A stretch of 64,000 nt of DNA from Bacillus andreraoultii. GTDB lineage: Bacteria > Bacillota > Bacilli > Bacillales > Caldibacillaceae. The stretch lies in assembly GCF_001244735.1 (NCBI RefSeq), contig NZ_LN868935.1, forward strand, positions 1-64,000, given 5' to 3'. Position numbers and translations under genes: made by a program. Below the pieces are notes generated by a model. It had not been told where the DNA came from. It worked only from the letters and a program-made list of their open reading frames with translations, and searched no databases. Each line of letters starts with the position of its first letter. Within the stretch, counting starts at the first letter, position 1. Of this stretch, positions 8,326 to 18,390 are shown piece after piece.

Positions 8326-10071
8326 TCATTCCAACTGTTGAACAGTAAATAGATGATAATAGTTTCCTTTTTTCTTCATTAACTCTTCATGTGTACCCAT
8401 TTCAACAATTTCTCCATGTTCAACTAAAACGATACGATCTGCATGGGTGATGGTCGATAGCCGGTGGGCGACAATTAACGTTGTCCGATGTCTAGCTAAA
8501 TTGTCGAGAGCCTCTTGAATTAAATGTTCACTCTCTAAATCAAGGGCGGACGTTGCTTCATCTAGCACAATAATAGAAGGGTCTTTTAAAAATAATCGGG
8601 CAATTGCAATTCTTTGTTTTTGACCACCTGATAATTTTACCCCCCGCTCTCCCACTTTCGTATCAAACCCTTCTGGTAAATTCATAATAAACTCGTATGC
8701 ATTTGCGAGTTTTGCCGCTTCAATCACTTCTTCACCGGTTGCATTTGGTCGTCCTAACAAAATATTTTCTTTCACTGTATCACTAAATAATATACTATCT
8801 TGTAATACCATTCCAATTTGATCACGAAGATCTTTCACTTTTAGTTCACGTATATCAATTCCATCTAAGAATATTCTACCTTCAGTAACATCATAAAATC
8901 GAGGGAGTAAACTAACTAACGTAGACTTCCCTCCTCCACTCATTCCAACAAAAGCAATCGTTTGACCCTTTTCTATGGAAAGATTTATCTTTTTAAGGAC
9001 GTATCGTGTGTCTTCTTCATATTTGAACGATACCGAATCGAATTGAATACGTCCTTCCGCTTTCTTCAACGATTTCGCATTTTCACAGTCTACAATATCA
9101 TATTCTTCATCAAATAAATCAAACACACGGTCCATCGAAGCAATCGATTGCGTGAGTGTTGTCGATGAATTAACAAGTCGACGCAACGGGTTATACAGCC
9201 GGTCAATATACCCAGTAAAAGCAACTAATGTCCCAACCGTTAAGTTTCCTTGAATAACTTCATAAGCAGCATAACCTATAACAAGCAGTGGTGATATGTC
9301 TGTGATTGTATTAACGACTGCAAACGCCTTTGCATACCAACTCGTATGATTTAACGCTTTTTGTAAAAAATTAGAATTTGTTTCATGAAATAGCTTTTGC
9401 TCATGCTCTTCAATAGCAAAACTTTTTATGACAGCTACTCCCTGAACGCGTTCATGCAAATATCCTTGTACTTCAGCTAATGCTTGTGAACGACTTCGGG
9501 TCAATTTCCTTAAATTACCAAAGAAATATTTTATTGAAAAGGCATAAAATGGAAACATTAACAATGACACAAAAGTTAATTTAACATCCATTGAAAACAT
9601 AATCGTAGCAGTAATAATAATCGTTGTTAAATCAATCCATACGTTCATTAATCCCGTTACGACAAAGTCCTTCGTTTGTTCGACATCATTTATCACCCTG
9701 GAAATAATTTCGCCAGTTTTCTTATTTGAATAGTACTTTAGGCCCAATCTCTGTAAATGATTGTATAACTTTTGTCGAATATCAAATAAAACTTTATTTG
9801 CTGTCCATTGAGCAAAATATTGACGATAATATTCAACTGGTGGACGTAAAAGAATAAAAATAACCGCCATCATTCCAACTGCCCACCATAATTGCGTAAA
9901 CTTCTCTTGTTTTGTCAATGCATCATTAACAATAACATCATCAATTAAAAATTTTGCTAGTAGTGGAATCAATAATGGAATAGCGAATTTAATAATTCCA
10001 ATAAAAAGTGTAGCGATAATTTGAACTCGGTACGGTTTAACGAATTGCATGTACCGCTTCATGCTCCCCAT
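8326..10071 (-). CDS. ygaD: ABC transporter, fused permease and ATPase (YgaD type)
   Basis: A 581-aa half-transporter: six transmembrane helices (about residues 15-300) joined to a nucleotide-binding domain with Walker [10 protein letters not shown], signature LSGGQKQR, Walker B IIVLDEA and the H-loop VAHRLST. It is probably a homodimeric lipid or multidrug exporter. Length and position next to ntdP match YgaD of B. subtilis (580 aa). AGGGAGAG lies upstream of the ATG at 10069-10071. Substrate unknown. Confidence 0.92.
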   Translation of the reverse strand: MGSMKRYMQFVKPYRVQIIATLFIGIIKFAIPLLIPLLAKFLIDDVIVNDALTKQEKFTQLWWAVGMMAVIFILLRPPVEYYRQYFAQWTANKVLFDIRQKLYNHLQRLGLKYYSNKKTGEIISRVINDVEQTKDFVVTGLMNVWIDLTTIIITATIMFSMDVKLTFVSLLMFPFYAFSIKYFFGNLRKLTRSRSQALAEVQGYLHERVQGVAVIKSFAIEEHEQKLFHETNSNFLQKALNHTSWYAKAFAVVNTITDISPLLVIGYAAYEVIQGNLTVGTLVAFTGYIDRLYNPLRRLVNSSTTLTQSIASMDRVFDLFDEEYDIVDCENAKSLKKAEGRIQFDSVSFKYEEDTRYVLKKINLSIEKGQTIAFVGMSGGGKSTLVSLLPRFYDVTEGRIFLDGIDIRELKVKDLRDQIGMVLQDSILFSDTVKENILLGRPNATGEEVIEAAKLANAYEFIMNLPEGFDTKVGERGVKLSGGQKQRIAIARLFLKDPSIIVLDEATSALDLESEHLIQEALDNLARHRTTLIVAHRLSTITHADRIVLVEHGEIVEMGTHEELMKKKGNYYHLFTVQQLE

Positions 10072-10144
10072 ATATTTCTCTCCCTTAAAAATGAATCCGA
10101 ACCAATGTCCATTGATTCGGTATTTTCATCTTCATATTCATTTA

Positions 10145-10678
10145 TTAAAACTTTCGATAGGTTAAAAATCGCTCATACCATTGATCAATAAAATCAGGTG
10201 CAAATGGCCCTTTTTTTTGATGAATCCAATCAATAAGTTTGTCCATATTTGCTTTCAAAATTTTATCAATTACTTCTGGATACCCCATCAATTTTCGGTG
10301 TTCTTCATATTCATCTTCATCGAGTAATACATAAGTCATATCTGGGAAAACTTTTATATCTAAATCATAGTCGATATATTTTAATGCTTCATCATCAAAA
10401 ACAAATGGCGAACTTAAATTACAATAATAGTGAATACCATCTTCTCTTAACATCCCTAAAATATTAAACCAGCATTGAGAATGGAAATAACAAATTGCCG
10501 GTTCTCTCGTAATCCATGTTCGACCGTCAGACTCAGTAACAGTTGTGCGGTCGTTTCCCCCGATAATTACGTTTTTCGTCCCTTTTAAAACTGTCGTCTC
10601 CTCCCAGATACGATGAATATGTCCATTATGTTTGTAACTATGTATTTGAATTGTTTCTCCTTCCATGGGAATCCCCAT
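10145..10678 (-). CDS. ntdP: Nucleoside tri-/diphosphatase, DUF402 family (YgaC)
   Basis: A 177-aa DUF402 protein nearly identical in length and pattern to YgaC/NtdP, which hydrolyses nucleoside tri- and diphosphates in Gram-positive bacteria. Conserved blocks include [38 protein letters not shown] and the metal-binding [13 protein letters not shown] with DEDEYEEH, ending in KGPFAPDF. The start at 10676-10678 is conserved with B. subtilis (MGxPxEGE); the ribosome-binding site AGGGATT is modest. It lies directly upstream of ygaD in the same direction, 73 bp away, so co-transcription is likely. Confidence 0.93.
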   Translation of the reverse strand: MGIPMEGETIQIHSYKHNGHIHRIWEETTVLKGTKNVIIGGNDRTTVTESDGRTWITREPAICYFHSQCWFNILGMLREDGIHYYCNLSSPFVFDDEALKYIDYDLDIKVFPDMTYVLLDEDEYEEHRKLMGYPEVIDKILKANMDKLIDWIHQKKGPFAPDFIDQWYERFLTYRKF

Positions 10679-10900
10679 TTTAATCCCTACTTTCTATTTC
10701 CGACCATATATCAAGTTTAAATTTTCTCTTTTACACCGGTCCTCAATTTTCTAATCTCTTTTGAATTGATTTTGTTGTTATTTTTATATTATAACGTTTC
10801 CTTTCCATTTTTAAAACAAATGCTCCTAACCAAATATTAATTTCTTACAATTCACCATTTATTACAGATGAAATTTCCTGACTATGTGTTTTTAACATAC
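10679..10900. other. Intergenic region between ntdP and sspE
   Basis: A/T-rich sequence with no recognisable gene. B. subtilis has the small gene ygaB here; no equivalent reading frame was seen. Confidence 0.4.
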
Positions 10901-10936
10901 AAAAAAGGTGCCTCCGATTAAGAAGCACCTTTTTTG
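10901..10936 (-). terminator. Terminator of sspE
   Basis: On the minus strand AAGGTGC pairs with GCACCTT, followed by TTTTTT. The stem is A/T-flanked on both sides, so it could also work on the plus strand. Confidence 0.85.
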
Positions 10937-10995
10937 AATGTAAGGATTTTGATTCCTTTTAAGTACTGATAAATAGTTTGCACATATTAACTATG

Positions 10996-11169
10996 TTATG
11001 AGTTTTGGCCTTTGTTAGATTCTGCCTTTTGATTTTGACGACGAACTTCTTTTGCATTCGTTTCGCTAGCAAATTCAGTACCAAATTGACCTTGTCCAGC
11101 AGATTGAGCGTTTTGTTGTCTTACTTCTTGAAAGTTTGTACCAGTTTGTTCTTTATTGTTTTTTGCCAT
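10996..11169 (-). CDS. sspE: Gamma-type small acid-soluble spore protein
   Basis: A 57-aa, Gln/Asn-rich protein with the gamma-SASP pattern: NFQEVRQQNAQSAGQGQFGTEF followed by a related segment FASETNAKEVRRQNQKAE. Gamma-SASPs do not bind DNA; they are an amino-acid store digested at germination. The copy is shorter than B. subtilis SspE (84 aa), with about one and a half repeat units instead of two full ones. The ATG at 11167-11169 has an excellent GGAGGTGAT site. It lies beside fabL, as in B. subtilis. Expression under sigma-G is expected from the family but was not read from a promoter. Confidence 0.93.
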   Translation of the reverse strand: MAKNNKEQTGTNFQEVRQQNAQSAGQGQFGTEFASETNAKEVRRQNQKAESNKGQNS

Positions 11170-11267
11170 GTTTATCACCTCCACATATCATAAGATGTCC
11201 AATTGAAGGTGAGGTTATCCATTTTTTTTATAGAAATTCCAGGAGTTTTTTAAAAAAAGGAGAATAA

Positions 11268-12023
<756 letters not shown>

Positions 12024-12144
12024 TCATCCTTTCATTCATTCTAAAAAATAGTCGTTCGCTTCTTAAAATATAACGAACACAATGTTTATTCATGAATATT
12101 CACCTAATATGTAACAAAAACTATGAAAAAAGAGGTGTTCTTCT

Positions 12145-12363
12145 ATGTATGATGGTCGAGATATGACAGAGCTAACGATGATGTCACTAGCTGATTGGCA
12201 AGATCATGAACTGATCTTTTTTCAACGGTCCTTTCAACAAATTATGCCTTATTTAAATCAAGAAGGTCAATCCATATATAAAAAAATTATTAATGAAATT
12301 GAAGAGCGAGGGGGATTAAAACAGCTACAAACGGATGATACACCTTCTAATCAATATTCATAA
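12145..12363 (+). CDS. yfhS: Small protein YfhS
   Basis: A 72-aa protein of unknown function whose size and place between mutY and fabL correspond to YfhS of B. subtilis (74 aa). It is mostly helical (DWQDHELIFFQRSFQQIMPYL) with an acidic, polar tail. AAAGAGGTG lies upstream of the ATG. Divergent from fabL, convergent with mutY. The name rests on synteny and length. Confidence 0.75.
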   Translation: MYDGRDMTELTMMSLADWQDHELIFFQRSFQQIMPYLNQEGQSIYKKIINEIEERGGLKQLQTDDTPSNQYS

Positions 12364-12379
12364 AAAAATCACCAATAAA

Positions 12380-12416
12380 AGAAGCAATTGATGTTATTTG
12401 TCAATTGCTTCTTCTT
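12380..12416. terminator. Terminator between yfhS and mutY
   Basis: GAAGCAATTGA pairs with TCAATTGCTTC; a TTCTT tract follows on the plus strand and TTTTATT on the minus strand, so it serves both convergent genes. Repeat copy A abuts it. Confidence 0.82.
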
Positions 12417-12530
12417 GGCTAATAGGAAGGCTTGGCTCTAGCAACATTACATCAAATCCGAAAAACTCTTTTTCCAGCGAACTCTAAGCTCTTTGGTTCC
12501 TAAAGGCTCTAGCATCTCCGAGTTTTCTTT
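12415..12530 (-). repeat. Modular terminator-adjacent repeat, copy A (short form)
   Basis: Read on the minus strand it runs AAAGAAAACT ... GCTAGAGCC ... GAGTTCGCT-like ... CGGATTTGATGT ... CCTATTAGCCAA. It begins at the mutY stop codon and ends on the mutY terminator. It shares the core CTACATCAAA (plus strand) and both end motifs with the copies at 32737, 50119, 56168 and 60800. Confidence 0.75.
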
Positions 12531-13620
12531 ATTCTATATATGCTTGCCATACTTTTTGATATGGAACGGGAAGAGGATATTGACTTAATTCATCAATGGA
12601 AACGAGTTTAAAGGTATTTGTCTCTTGAATGTCTCCGGTAATTTCCCCTGTGAAAGCATGAATTTTCCATGTTAAGTGTGAAAACACATGATTAATAACC
12701 GTTAATGGTTGTAATATTTCCACTTTACCCGAATGATGTTCCATCCACGTTTTCTCAAAAAAAGTAACCATATTTTTATGTTTGCCACTCAACGGTATAT
12801 TTGGAAATTCCCATAAACTTGCTAACAATCCTTCATCCGGACGCTTTTGAATGAAGACCTGACCTTTTTCATCCATCAAGAGTGCAGCGATAAACTCTAC
12901 CGTCTTCCCCTTTTTCTGTTTTGTTTTTACAGGGAAATTCGTTTCTGTTCCGTGTTGAAATGCACGGCAATGATCTCGTACTGGACAAAGTAGGCATGCT
13001 GGTGATGTCGGTTTACATATGAGCGCACCAAGTTCCATTAAGCCTTGGTTAAAGCTAGACGGATCATCATGAGAAATAATCGCCTCTGTTATTTGTTCAA
13101 AAAGTTTCCGGGTGCGCGCCTTTGCTATATCATCCTCTATTTCAAAAACCCTTGATAGTACACGCATAACATTTCCATCTACAGCTGGGATTGGTTGATC
13201 ATATGCAATACTTAACACTGCTCCCGTTGTGTAAGGACCGACACCCTTCAATTGACTAAATTTCTCTTTTTCAACAGGAACTACTCCGCCATATTTCTCG
13301 TCTACTTCTTTGACCGCTGCTTGTAAGTTTTTTACACGCGAATAGTACCCTAATCCTTCCCAAACTTTTAATAATTCTTGTTCATCAGCCTCAGCTAATG
13401 CTTGTATCGTTGGATACTTTTCGATAAAGCGATGAAAATATGGGATAACGGTATCGACACGGGTTTGTTGTAACATGATTTCAGAAACCCATACTTTGTA
13501 AGGATCTTTATCCTTTCTCCAAGGAAGATCTCGTTTTTCTGCTTTAAACCAGTCGCGTAGTGATTTTTGAAAATCGTCTATGTTGAAGCTTTTTAAAAAT
13601 GTCAGTACTCTTTCTTTCAC
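12529..13620 (-). CDS. mutY: A/G-specific adenine DNA glycosylase MutY
   Basis: A 363-aa glycosylase that removes adenine opposite 8-oxoguanine. N-terminal part: WVSEIMLQQTRVDTVIPY with the catalytic Glu, helix-hairpin-helix LKGVGPYTTGAV and the catalytic Asp in PAVDGNVMRV. A [4Fe-4S] cluster is held by C-x6-C-x2-C-x5-C (CKPTSPACLLCPVRDHC). The C-terminal domain from about residue 225 is the NUDIX-like 8-oxoG recognition module (EFIAALLMDEKGQVFIQKRP). A GTG start at 13618-13620 follows GGAGG. Orthologue of yfhQ; divergent from yfhP. Its 3' end runs straight into repeat copy A. Confidence 0.96.
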   Translation of the reverse strand: MKERVLTFLKSFNIDDFQKSLRDWFKAEKRDLPWRKDKDPYKVWVSEIMLQQTRVDTVIPYFHRFIEKYPTIQALAEADEQELLKVWEGLGYYSRVKNLQAAVKEVDEKYGGVVPVEKEKFSQLKGVGPYTTGAVLSIAYDQPIPAVDGNVMRVLSRVFEIEDDIAKARTRKLFEQITEAIISHDDPSSFNQGLMELGALICKPTSPACLLCPVRDHCRAFQHGTETNFPVKTKQKKGKTVEFIAALLMDEKGQVFIQKRPDEGLLASLWEFPNIPLSGKHKNMVTFFEKTWMEHHSGKVEILQPLTVINHVFSHLTWKIHAFTGEITGDIQETNTFKLVSIDELSQYPLPVPYQKVWQAYIE

Positions 13621-13831
13621 ACTTTGTCCTCCAAATGATAATATTTAATTAGAATCATAATTCACATGTTCGATGCGTACAATAAAAAATTGTATAATAT
13701 CGTTTCTTTGAACAATGCTATGAATAATCATATCATCATTTTATATGATAACATGATGAATTCAGTACATTTTAAACTAGCCCTCGTTGTTGACTATATC
13801 AGCAGTCGAGTAAATACTTGGAGGTATGTTC

Positions 13832-14812
13832 TTGGATACTGGAACACATATTGTTATGGGTATTGCTTTAGGTGGACTGGCGACCATTGATCCAGTTGTA
13901 TTCAATCATACAGAAACATATCACAGTGTTTTAATTGCTACAATTGTCGGATCGCAAATTCCGGATATTGATACGGTTTTGAAGTTACGAAATAATGCTG
14001 TATACATCCGAAACCACCGAGGCATTACTCATTCCATTCCTGCCGTCGTGTTGTGGCCACTTGCTATTGTAGCTATTTTATATTTGTTTTTCCCTGGGGC
14101 AAATTTACTTCATCTTTGGTTATGGACCTTTTTCGCTGTCTTTTTACACGTGTTTGTTGATATTTTTAATGCATATGGAACTCAGGCTTTACGACCATTC
14201 TCCTCAAAGTGGGTAGCGCTTGGCTGGATCAATACATTCGATCCATTCATATTCGGCATCCACGTAGTTTGCATTATTATTTGGGGACTTGGTGCTGATC
14301 CTCGCATTGTGTTCCTGACTATGTACGGAATCATTATCGGATATTATTTATACAGATACTATATTAGAAAATCACTAGTATCCATGATAAAAAAACGCAT
14401 TCCTGATACAGAGGAAGTTATTTTAAGCCCGACGATGAAGTTTTTCCAATGGCGTATTGCTGTTATTGCAAAAAGTAAATTTTATGTTGCTCATGCATTC
14501 CGTCGTAGTTTTACGGTAGTTGATGAATTTGAACGGATTCCTCTACCAGATAATCCGATAATGAATGCGGCAATTAAAGATAAAAATGTTGGTGCTTTTT
14601 TATCCTTTTCCCCCGTCTATCGTTGGGAAATTGAAGAAGGAAACCATTACAATGAAGTTCGATTCATCGATTTACGTTATCGAAGTAAAGATCATTATCC
14701 CTTTTTCGCTGTTGTTAAACTAGACCATGAACTAAATATTTTGACATCCTATACGGGTTGGATTTACAACAAGGAGAAAATTAGAAAAAAACTAGAAATC
14801 TTACCACAGTAA
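13832..14812 (+). CDS. yfhP: Membrane-bound metal-dependent hydrolase YfhP
   Basis: A 326-aa DUF457 protein (LexA-regulated in some Bacillus by family annotation, not seen here). Four to five transmembrane segments hold conserved metal-type residues: HIVMGIALGG, GSQIPDIDT, RNHRGITHS and HVFVDIFNAYG. A soluble C-terminal region of about 140 residues follows. The TTG at 13832 gives the MDTGTH start seen in homologues, with GGAGGTATG at the correct distance; the ATG at 13826 is only one base from the ribosome-binding site. The activity is inferred from the family. Confidence 0.88.
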   Translation: MDTGTHIVMGIALGGLATIDPVVFNHTETYHSVLIATIVGSQIPDIDTVLKLRNNAVYIRNHRGITHSIPAVVLWPLAIVAILYLFFPGANLLHLWLWTFFAVFLHVFVDIFNAYGTQALRPFSSKWVALGWINTFDPFIFGIHVVCIIIWGLGADPRIVFLTMYGIIIGYYLYRYYIRKSLVSMIKKRIPDTEEVILSPTMKFFQWRIAVIAKSKFYVAHAFRRSFTVVDEFERIPLPDNPIMNAAIKDKNVGAFLSFSPVYRWEIEEGNHYNEVRFIDLRYRSKDHYPFFAVVKLDHELNILTSYTGWIYNKEKIRKKLEILPQ

Positions 14813-14857
14813 TTGCCAAAAAAATATAAGCAAATTTCTCTCAAACTAAACCATACT

Positions 14858-14893
14858 AAAAGTGCGTAACTATTTATACGCACTTTTTATTTT
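14858..14893 (+). terminator. Terminator of yfhP
   Basis: AAAAGTGCGTA pairs with TACGCACTTTT, followed by TATTTTT. It separates yfhP from sspK. Confidence 0.88.
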
Positions 14894-14932
14894 TCTCTCT
14901 AAAAAATTCACTATATTAAGGAGGAAAAAACC

Positions 14933-15094
14933 TTGGTACGTAATAAAGAAAAAGGTTTTCCAAATCAAGATGATCAAAAATTAGAAGGAATGCCTCGTGC
15001 TCAAGCGAAATACGCTTCTTTAAGAGCTGATGGGACAATTAATACGCACCCTCAAGAAAGAATGCACGCATCAAACAAAAGAGGAAACCAATAA
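14933..15094 (+). CDS. sspK: Small acid-soluble spore protein K
   Basis: A 53-aa protein beginning [11 protein letters not shown] and ending [20 protein letters not shown], which matches SspK of B. subtilis, a minor forespore-specific SASP. It starts with TTG at 14933, preceded by AAGGAGG at normal spacing. B. subtilis has sspK between yfhH and yfhP at the equivalent point. It follows the yfhP terminator, so it has its own forespore promoter, which was not clearly identified. Confidence 0.93.
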   Translation: MVRNKEKGFPNQDDQKLEGMPRAQAKYASLRADGTINTHPQERMHASNKRGNQ

Positions 15095-15104
15095 TAATGT
15101 ATAC

Positions 15105-15150
15105 ACAGGACTTTTCGGTTTCCCAATATTGAAAAGTCCTGTTTCTTTAT
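15105..15150. terminator. Bidirectional terminator, sspK / yfhH
   Basis: ACAGGACTTTTC pairs with GAAAAGTCCTGT with T-rich sequence following on the plus strand. The stop codon of yfhH overlaps its right edge. Confidence 0.8.
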
Positions 15151-15467
15151 TCCACTTCCTCTAATAAAGAAATTGGAAGTCCTTCTTCTTTGCCATTTCC
15201 GTTGAGCCGATATCCCCAAGCAAAATAGCCTTTCAAGTAATTAACGCGAAAATATGTATCCGCTTCATTTCGTAACCGATATATTTCCCCTTTTTTTATA
15301 TCTTTTGGATTTCGCAAATAACTTTCTGCCATGAGTGCTTTTCGTTCAAGAACAGCGTATTCATTTAGGATTCCGAGTTGTTCCGCTTTTCTCGCCTTTT
15401 CTCTTAAGTTAGCGATTTCTTGTTTTAATTCTAATTCAGTCATTTCACTATATCTTTTTTCTTCCAT
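15147..15467 (-). CDS. yfhH: DUF1811 protein YfhH
   Basis: A 106-aa protein of the YfhH/DUF1811 family. The N-terminal half is a helical hairpin (MTELELKQEIANLREKARKAEQL), the C-terminal half a small SH3-like beta domain (GEIYRLRNE, YFRVNYLKGYFAWGYRL) known from structural genomics of the family. Size (104 aa in B. subtilis) and place next to recX fit. AAGGTG lies upstream of the ATG. Function unknown. Confidence 0.88.
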   Translation of the reverse strand: MEEKRYSEMTELELKQEIANLREKARKAEQLGILNEYAVLERKALMAESYLRNPKDIKKGEIYRLRNEADTYFRVNYLKGYFAWGYRLNGNGKEEGLPISLLEEVE

Positions 15468-15485
15468 TTTAACACCTTCCCTTGT

Positions 15486-16319
15486 CTATTCTTCTGATGT
15501 AATATAATCTTCAAGAAAACGTTCAATATCAGAAAGTTGGAATCCCCTCCGATATAGATACTGTTTCACTTTAATAATTCGTTTGTCTACTGGTTGTGAT
15601 TGGTACTTTCTCCAAGCCTTCTCCCCTTGGAATCGAATCGCATCCTCTTCATTATTTTCTTCGTTATGAATGAACGTCGCTTCCATCGCTTTTGAAATAA
15701 TTTCTTTCGTGTAGCCTTTACGAACTAACATTTGCTGTAAATTATTTTTTAACTGGATAGAAGATAATGTTTTCCCTTTTCTTTTATGCTTATGACAAAG
15801 GGAGATTGCCTTTTCCAATTGAATTTCAGGTAAGTAATGCTTGTCTACGATTTCCTCAATCATTATGTCAGTAATTCCCTTTTTCCTTAATGCCTCTTTT
15901 AAAATGATTGGTCCTTTGTCCGTCGTATTCAATTGTGTTTTAACATACAAAGCTGTAAATTCTTCATCATTTATATATTTTCGTTCACGGAGGCGACGAA
16001 TGACTTCCTCAATGACTCCTTCGTCAATTCCTTTATCACTTAAATAATCATGGACTTCTTTCATCGACCGCATACGAAAGGATAAAAATTGGATCGCTTG
16101 ATTATACGCCTTTTGTATTTCTTCATGATAAAAAATGTCTGTTAACTCTTCCTCGCTTACATCTTTCCCTTTTCGTAAATCATGTTTAATCAATATATCT
16201 TCACTTACACTAAACGCATATTGACCAGATATACCATCGTCAAAAAATATATTGTACCGTTCTTTATTATTTTTCTGGACGGTTATTTTCTTAATGACTG
16301 GCAGGATGTACACCCCCAT
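15486..16319 (-). CDS. recX: Regulatory protein RecX
   Basis: A 277-aa RecX protein, which modulates RecA filaments during recombination. It is made of repeated three-helix RecX units: FLSFRMRSMKEVHDYLSDKG, VIRRLRERKYINDEEFTALYV, KGPIILKEALRKKGI and further C-terminal repeats ending LYRRGFQLSDIERFLED. The start is uncertain. The ATG at 16317-16319 is used, but its Shine-Dalgarno is not evident. GGGGGTG lies six bases before a CTG at 16302-16304, which aligns with the MP start of B. subtilis RecX. It is probably co-transcribed with yfhH 18 bp downstream. Confidence 0.92.
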   Translation of the reverse strand: MGVYILPVIKKITVQKNNKERYNIFFDDGISGQYAFSVSEDILIKHDLRKGKDVSEEELTDIFYHEEIQKAYNQAIQFLSFRMRSMKEVHDYLSDKGIDEGVIEEVIRRLRERKYINDEEFTALYVKTQLNTTDKGPIILKEALRKKGITDIMIEEIVDKHYLPEIQLEKAISLCHKHKRKGKTLSSIQLKNNLQQMLVRKGYTKEIISKAMEATFIHNEENNEEDAIRFQGEKAWRKYQSQPVDKRIIKVKQYLYRRGFQLSDIERFLEDYITSEE

Positions 16320-16450
16320 TCATGTTTTCTCTAACACAAATTTATCATAAAAGAACAATTTTGTATTCAATTTGAACTTAAGCTACGTATGGTTTGGTTT
16401 ATGTTGGAAAAAATAATATTGTCGTGTGAATATTTTTGGAGGTGACAAAT

Positions 16451-16576
16451 ATGGCAAACGATAAAAGAAAACGTGAAGTGGAGAAAATTCAATTGAAAAA
16501 AGCACAAGAAATCATCTATGGACGGGACTTCAAGCGAGCAGATCAAGCGGCTGCATCCGTACGAGAGAAAAGATAA
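16451..16576 (+). CDS. yfhE: YfhE family small protein
   Basis: A 41-aa basic protein (MANDKRKREVEKIQLKKAQ, then IIYGRDFKRADQAA), matching the YfhE family of B. subtilis (36 aa), found between yfhD and recX there too. TTGGAGGTGACA precedes the ATG perfectly. Function unknown; many such small basic proteins of Bacillus are made during sporulation, but no sigma-F/G promoter was confirmed here. Confidence 0.88.
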   Translation: MANDKRKREVEKIQLKKAQEIIYGRDFKRADQAAASVREKR

Positions 16577-16692
16577 GTAGAACGTTTGTGGTATACACTG
16601 TTAACTCTTACCTGAAATAATCATACGTGAATCGGCCATTCTATATGTGAGGATGAATCCTCTTCAAATATGTCTATGAAAGGGGTCTCCAT

Positions 16693-16884
16693 ATGGGACG
16701 TGCTCGTGGTCAAAAAACTCGTGATAAAAACAAAGCAACACTTCCTCAAGTTCCGAAAAACATGAAATCGGACGGATTAGATGTGGAATATTCAAATGAA
16801 CTAGCTGATTTACAAGATCGAGAAGCCGTTGCACGATCAAATGCGGCAGACAAGCGTGTAAAAGCAAAACAAAAGAGAAAGTAA
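16693..16884 (+). CDS. yfhD: YfhD family small protein
   Basis: A 63-aa hydrophilic protein (MGRARGQKTRDKN, TLPQVPKNMKSDGLDVEYSNELAD, ending AADKRVKAKQKRK) matching YfhD of B. subtilis in length and motifs (LPQVPKN, SDG-DVE). AAAGGGG lies upstream of the ATG. Function unknown; a spore-associated role is possible. Confidence 0.9.
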   Translation: MGRARGQKTRDKNKATLPQVPKNMKSDGLDVEYSNELADLQDREAVARSNAADKRVKAKQKRK

Positions 16885-16925
16885 AAAAACTTTACCTAGG
16901 AGTTCAAAGCCCAGTTGAGAAATTT

Positions 16926-16962
16926 TAAAAAAATGGGGGTTAAATTTCCCCCATTTTTATTC
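16926..16962. terminator. Bidirectional terminator, yfhD / CNNM gene
   Basis: AAAAATGGGGG pairs with CCCCCATTTTT with A/T tracts on both sides; the minus-strand gene's stop codon overlaps the right end. Confidence 0.88.
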
Positions 16963-18231
16963 TTCATGTTCTTTTGCTTTTTCTACCAATCTTTCCACTT
17001 TCACCTTTTCAATCCGATGATGGTCAACTTCCGTTACGGAAAGTTTTAAGTTTTCATAGTAAATAACTTCACCAACTGCCGGCTCTCGTGATAAATGTTC
17101 AAAAATCCAACCACCTAAATTATAGTAAGTCGTTTCAGGAACAGGAACATTCATCATTTGTGCAAAATCATCTATATGAAATTGTGCACTAAAAACAAAT
17201 ACATCTTCAGATAATTTAGTCATAATGCTAACCTTTTCATCATGTTCATCCCATATTTCTCCAACTAACTCTTCTAAAATATCCTCCATTGTAATAATCC
17301 CTGCTGTTCCACCAAATTCATCTAATACAATAGCCATATGACTCTTCGTTCTTTGAAGTTCTGGAAGTAAAGTAGCAATTTTCATTGACTTTACAACAAA
17401 CATTGGTTGCCTTAATAATGAACGGATGCTCACTTCTTCACCTTTAACTAATTCTGCAAAATATTCACGTTCCGATAAAAAACCGATGATATTATCTATA
17501 TTATCCTCGTAGACAGGAATTCTTGAATACCGTTCTTCCAACAATATTTTCGTAATCTCCTCAATAGGCTGATTTACTTCAATGGCTACAATATCCAATC
17601 GATGTGTTAAAATTTCACCAACAATGATTTCGTTAAATTCTAAAGATCTGTGCAACAATTCCTTTTCATTTTTGTTAATAACACCTTCTTCAGCACTTAT
17701 ATCAACCATCGCCTTTATTTCTTCCTCTGTAACCGATGGCAAATTTTCTTTAGAACTTGAGAATAATTTTGCTACAGAGCTTTTCAATTTCGAGAAAAGT
17801 AAATTCACAGGTGATAACCCTCTTACTAACATGTATAAAATCCCTGATATTTTTAATGGGTATGTCTCTGCATGTTCTTTTGCAATAGACTTTGGCAAGA
17901 TTTCTCCAAAAGTAAGAATAATGAATGTCATTCCAAAAGTACTAATAATTAATCCTAGATTTGGGCCATATATATTGGTAACGACAGCTGTTGAAATACT
18001 TGAAGCACCAATATTCACTAAGTTTTTTCCGACTAAAATCGTAGAAATGGCGTCATCAAAGTTTTCTATTATATAAATTGCCTTTTCACTACCCCTTCTT
18101 CCCTCTTTTGTAAAATTGTACAGTCGAATTTTATTTACACTAGAAAAAGCTGTTTCCGCAGATGAAAAAAATGCAGATAATAAAATTAAAAACACGAATA
18201 GCAAGATTAATCCTATGGGCACGTCTGCCAC
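16957..18231 (-). CDS. CNNM/CorC (HlyC) family transporter with CBS pair
   Basis: A 424-aa membrane protein of the CNNM family often labelled hemolysin: three or four helices in the first 145 residues with the conserved SSAETAFSSVNKIRL and FGEILPKSIAKEHAE, then a CBS-domain pair (ILTHRLDIVAIEV to MAIVLDEFGGTAGIITMEDILEELVGEI) and a C-terminal CorC_HlyC domain (ending VTEVDHHRIEKVKVERL). Family members export Mg2+ or other divalent ions. A GTG at 18229-18231 is preferred; an open frame extends to 18309 but begins with unlike sequence that would overlap the promoter area. Substrate not determined. Confidence 0.85.
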   Translation of the reverse strand: MADVPIGLILLFVFLILLSAFFSSAETAFSSVNKIRLYNFTKEGRRGSEKAIYIIENFDDAISTILVGKNLVNIGASSISTAVVTNIYGPNLGLIISTFGMTFIILTFGEILPKSIAKEHAETYPLKISGILYMLVRGLSPVNLLFSKLKSSVAKLFSSSKENLPSVTEEEIKAMVDISAEEGVINKNEKELLHRSLEFNEIIVGEILTHRLDIVAIEVNQPIEEITKILLEERYSRIPVYEDNIDNIIGFLSEREYFAELVKGEEVSIRSLLRQPMFVVKSMKIATLLPELQRTKSHMAIVLDEFGGTAGIITMEDILEELVGEIWDEHDEKVSIMTKLSEDVFVFSAQFHIDDFAQMMNVPVPETTYYNLGGWIFEHLSREPAVGEVIYYENLKLSVTEVDHHRIEKVKVERLVEKAKEHEE

Positions 18232-18344
18232 GCTAAACTCACACTCCAATGACAAATTTTCAATCCTTCTTGAGATTGATTTTATCACAAATACAATAAA
18301 ATGGCTCATTTTTCCATCTTTTCTTTTTCTTCTATTAAAAATGA

Positions 18345-18390
18345 TTCAAAATAGAAAAGGAGCACCACATCTGGTAGCTCCCTATTTCAA
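18345..18390 (-). terminator. Terminator of nhaC
   Basis: On the minus strand AAATAGGGAGC pairs with GCTCCTTTTCTATTT (one bulge) and T-rich sequence follows. The nhaC stop codon lies in the left arm. Confidence 0.72.

Noticed and set aside
13666-13890. A 74-aa reading frame upstream of yfhP
   Set aside because: It overlaps the yfhP start in another frame, with no ribosome-binding site and skewed composition.
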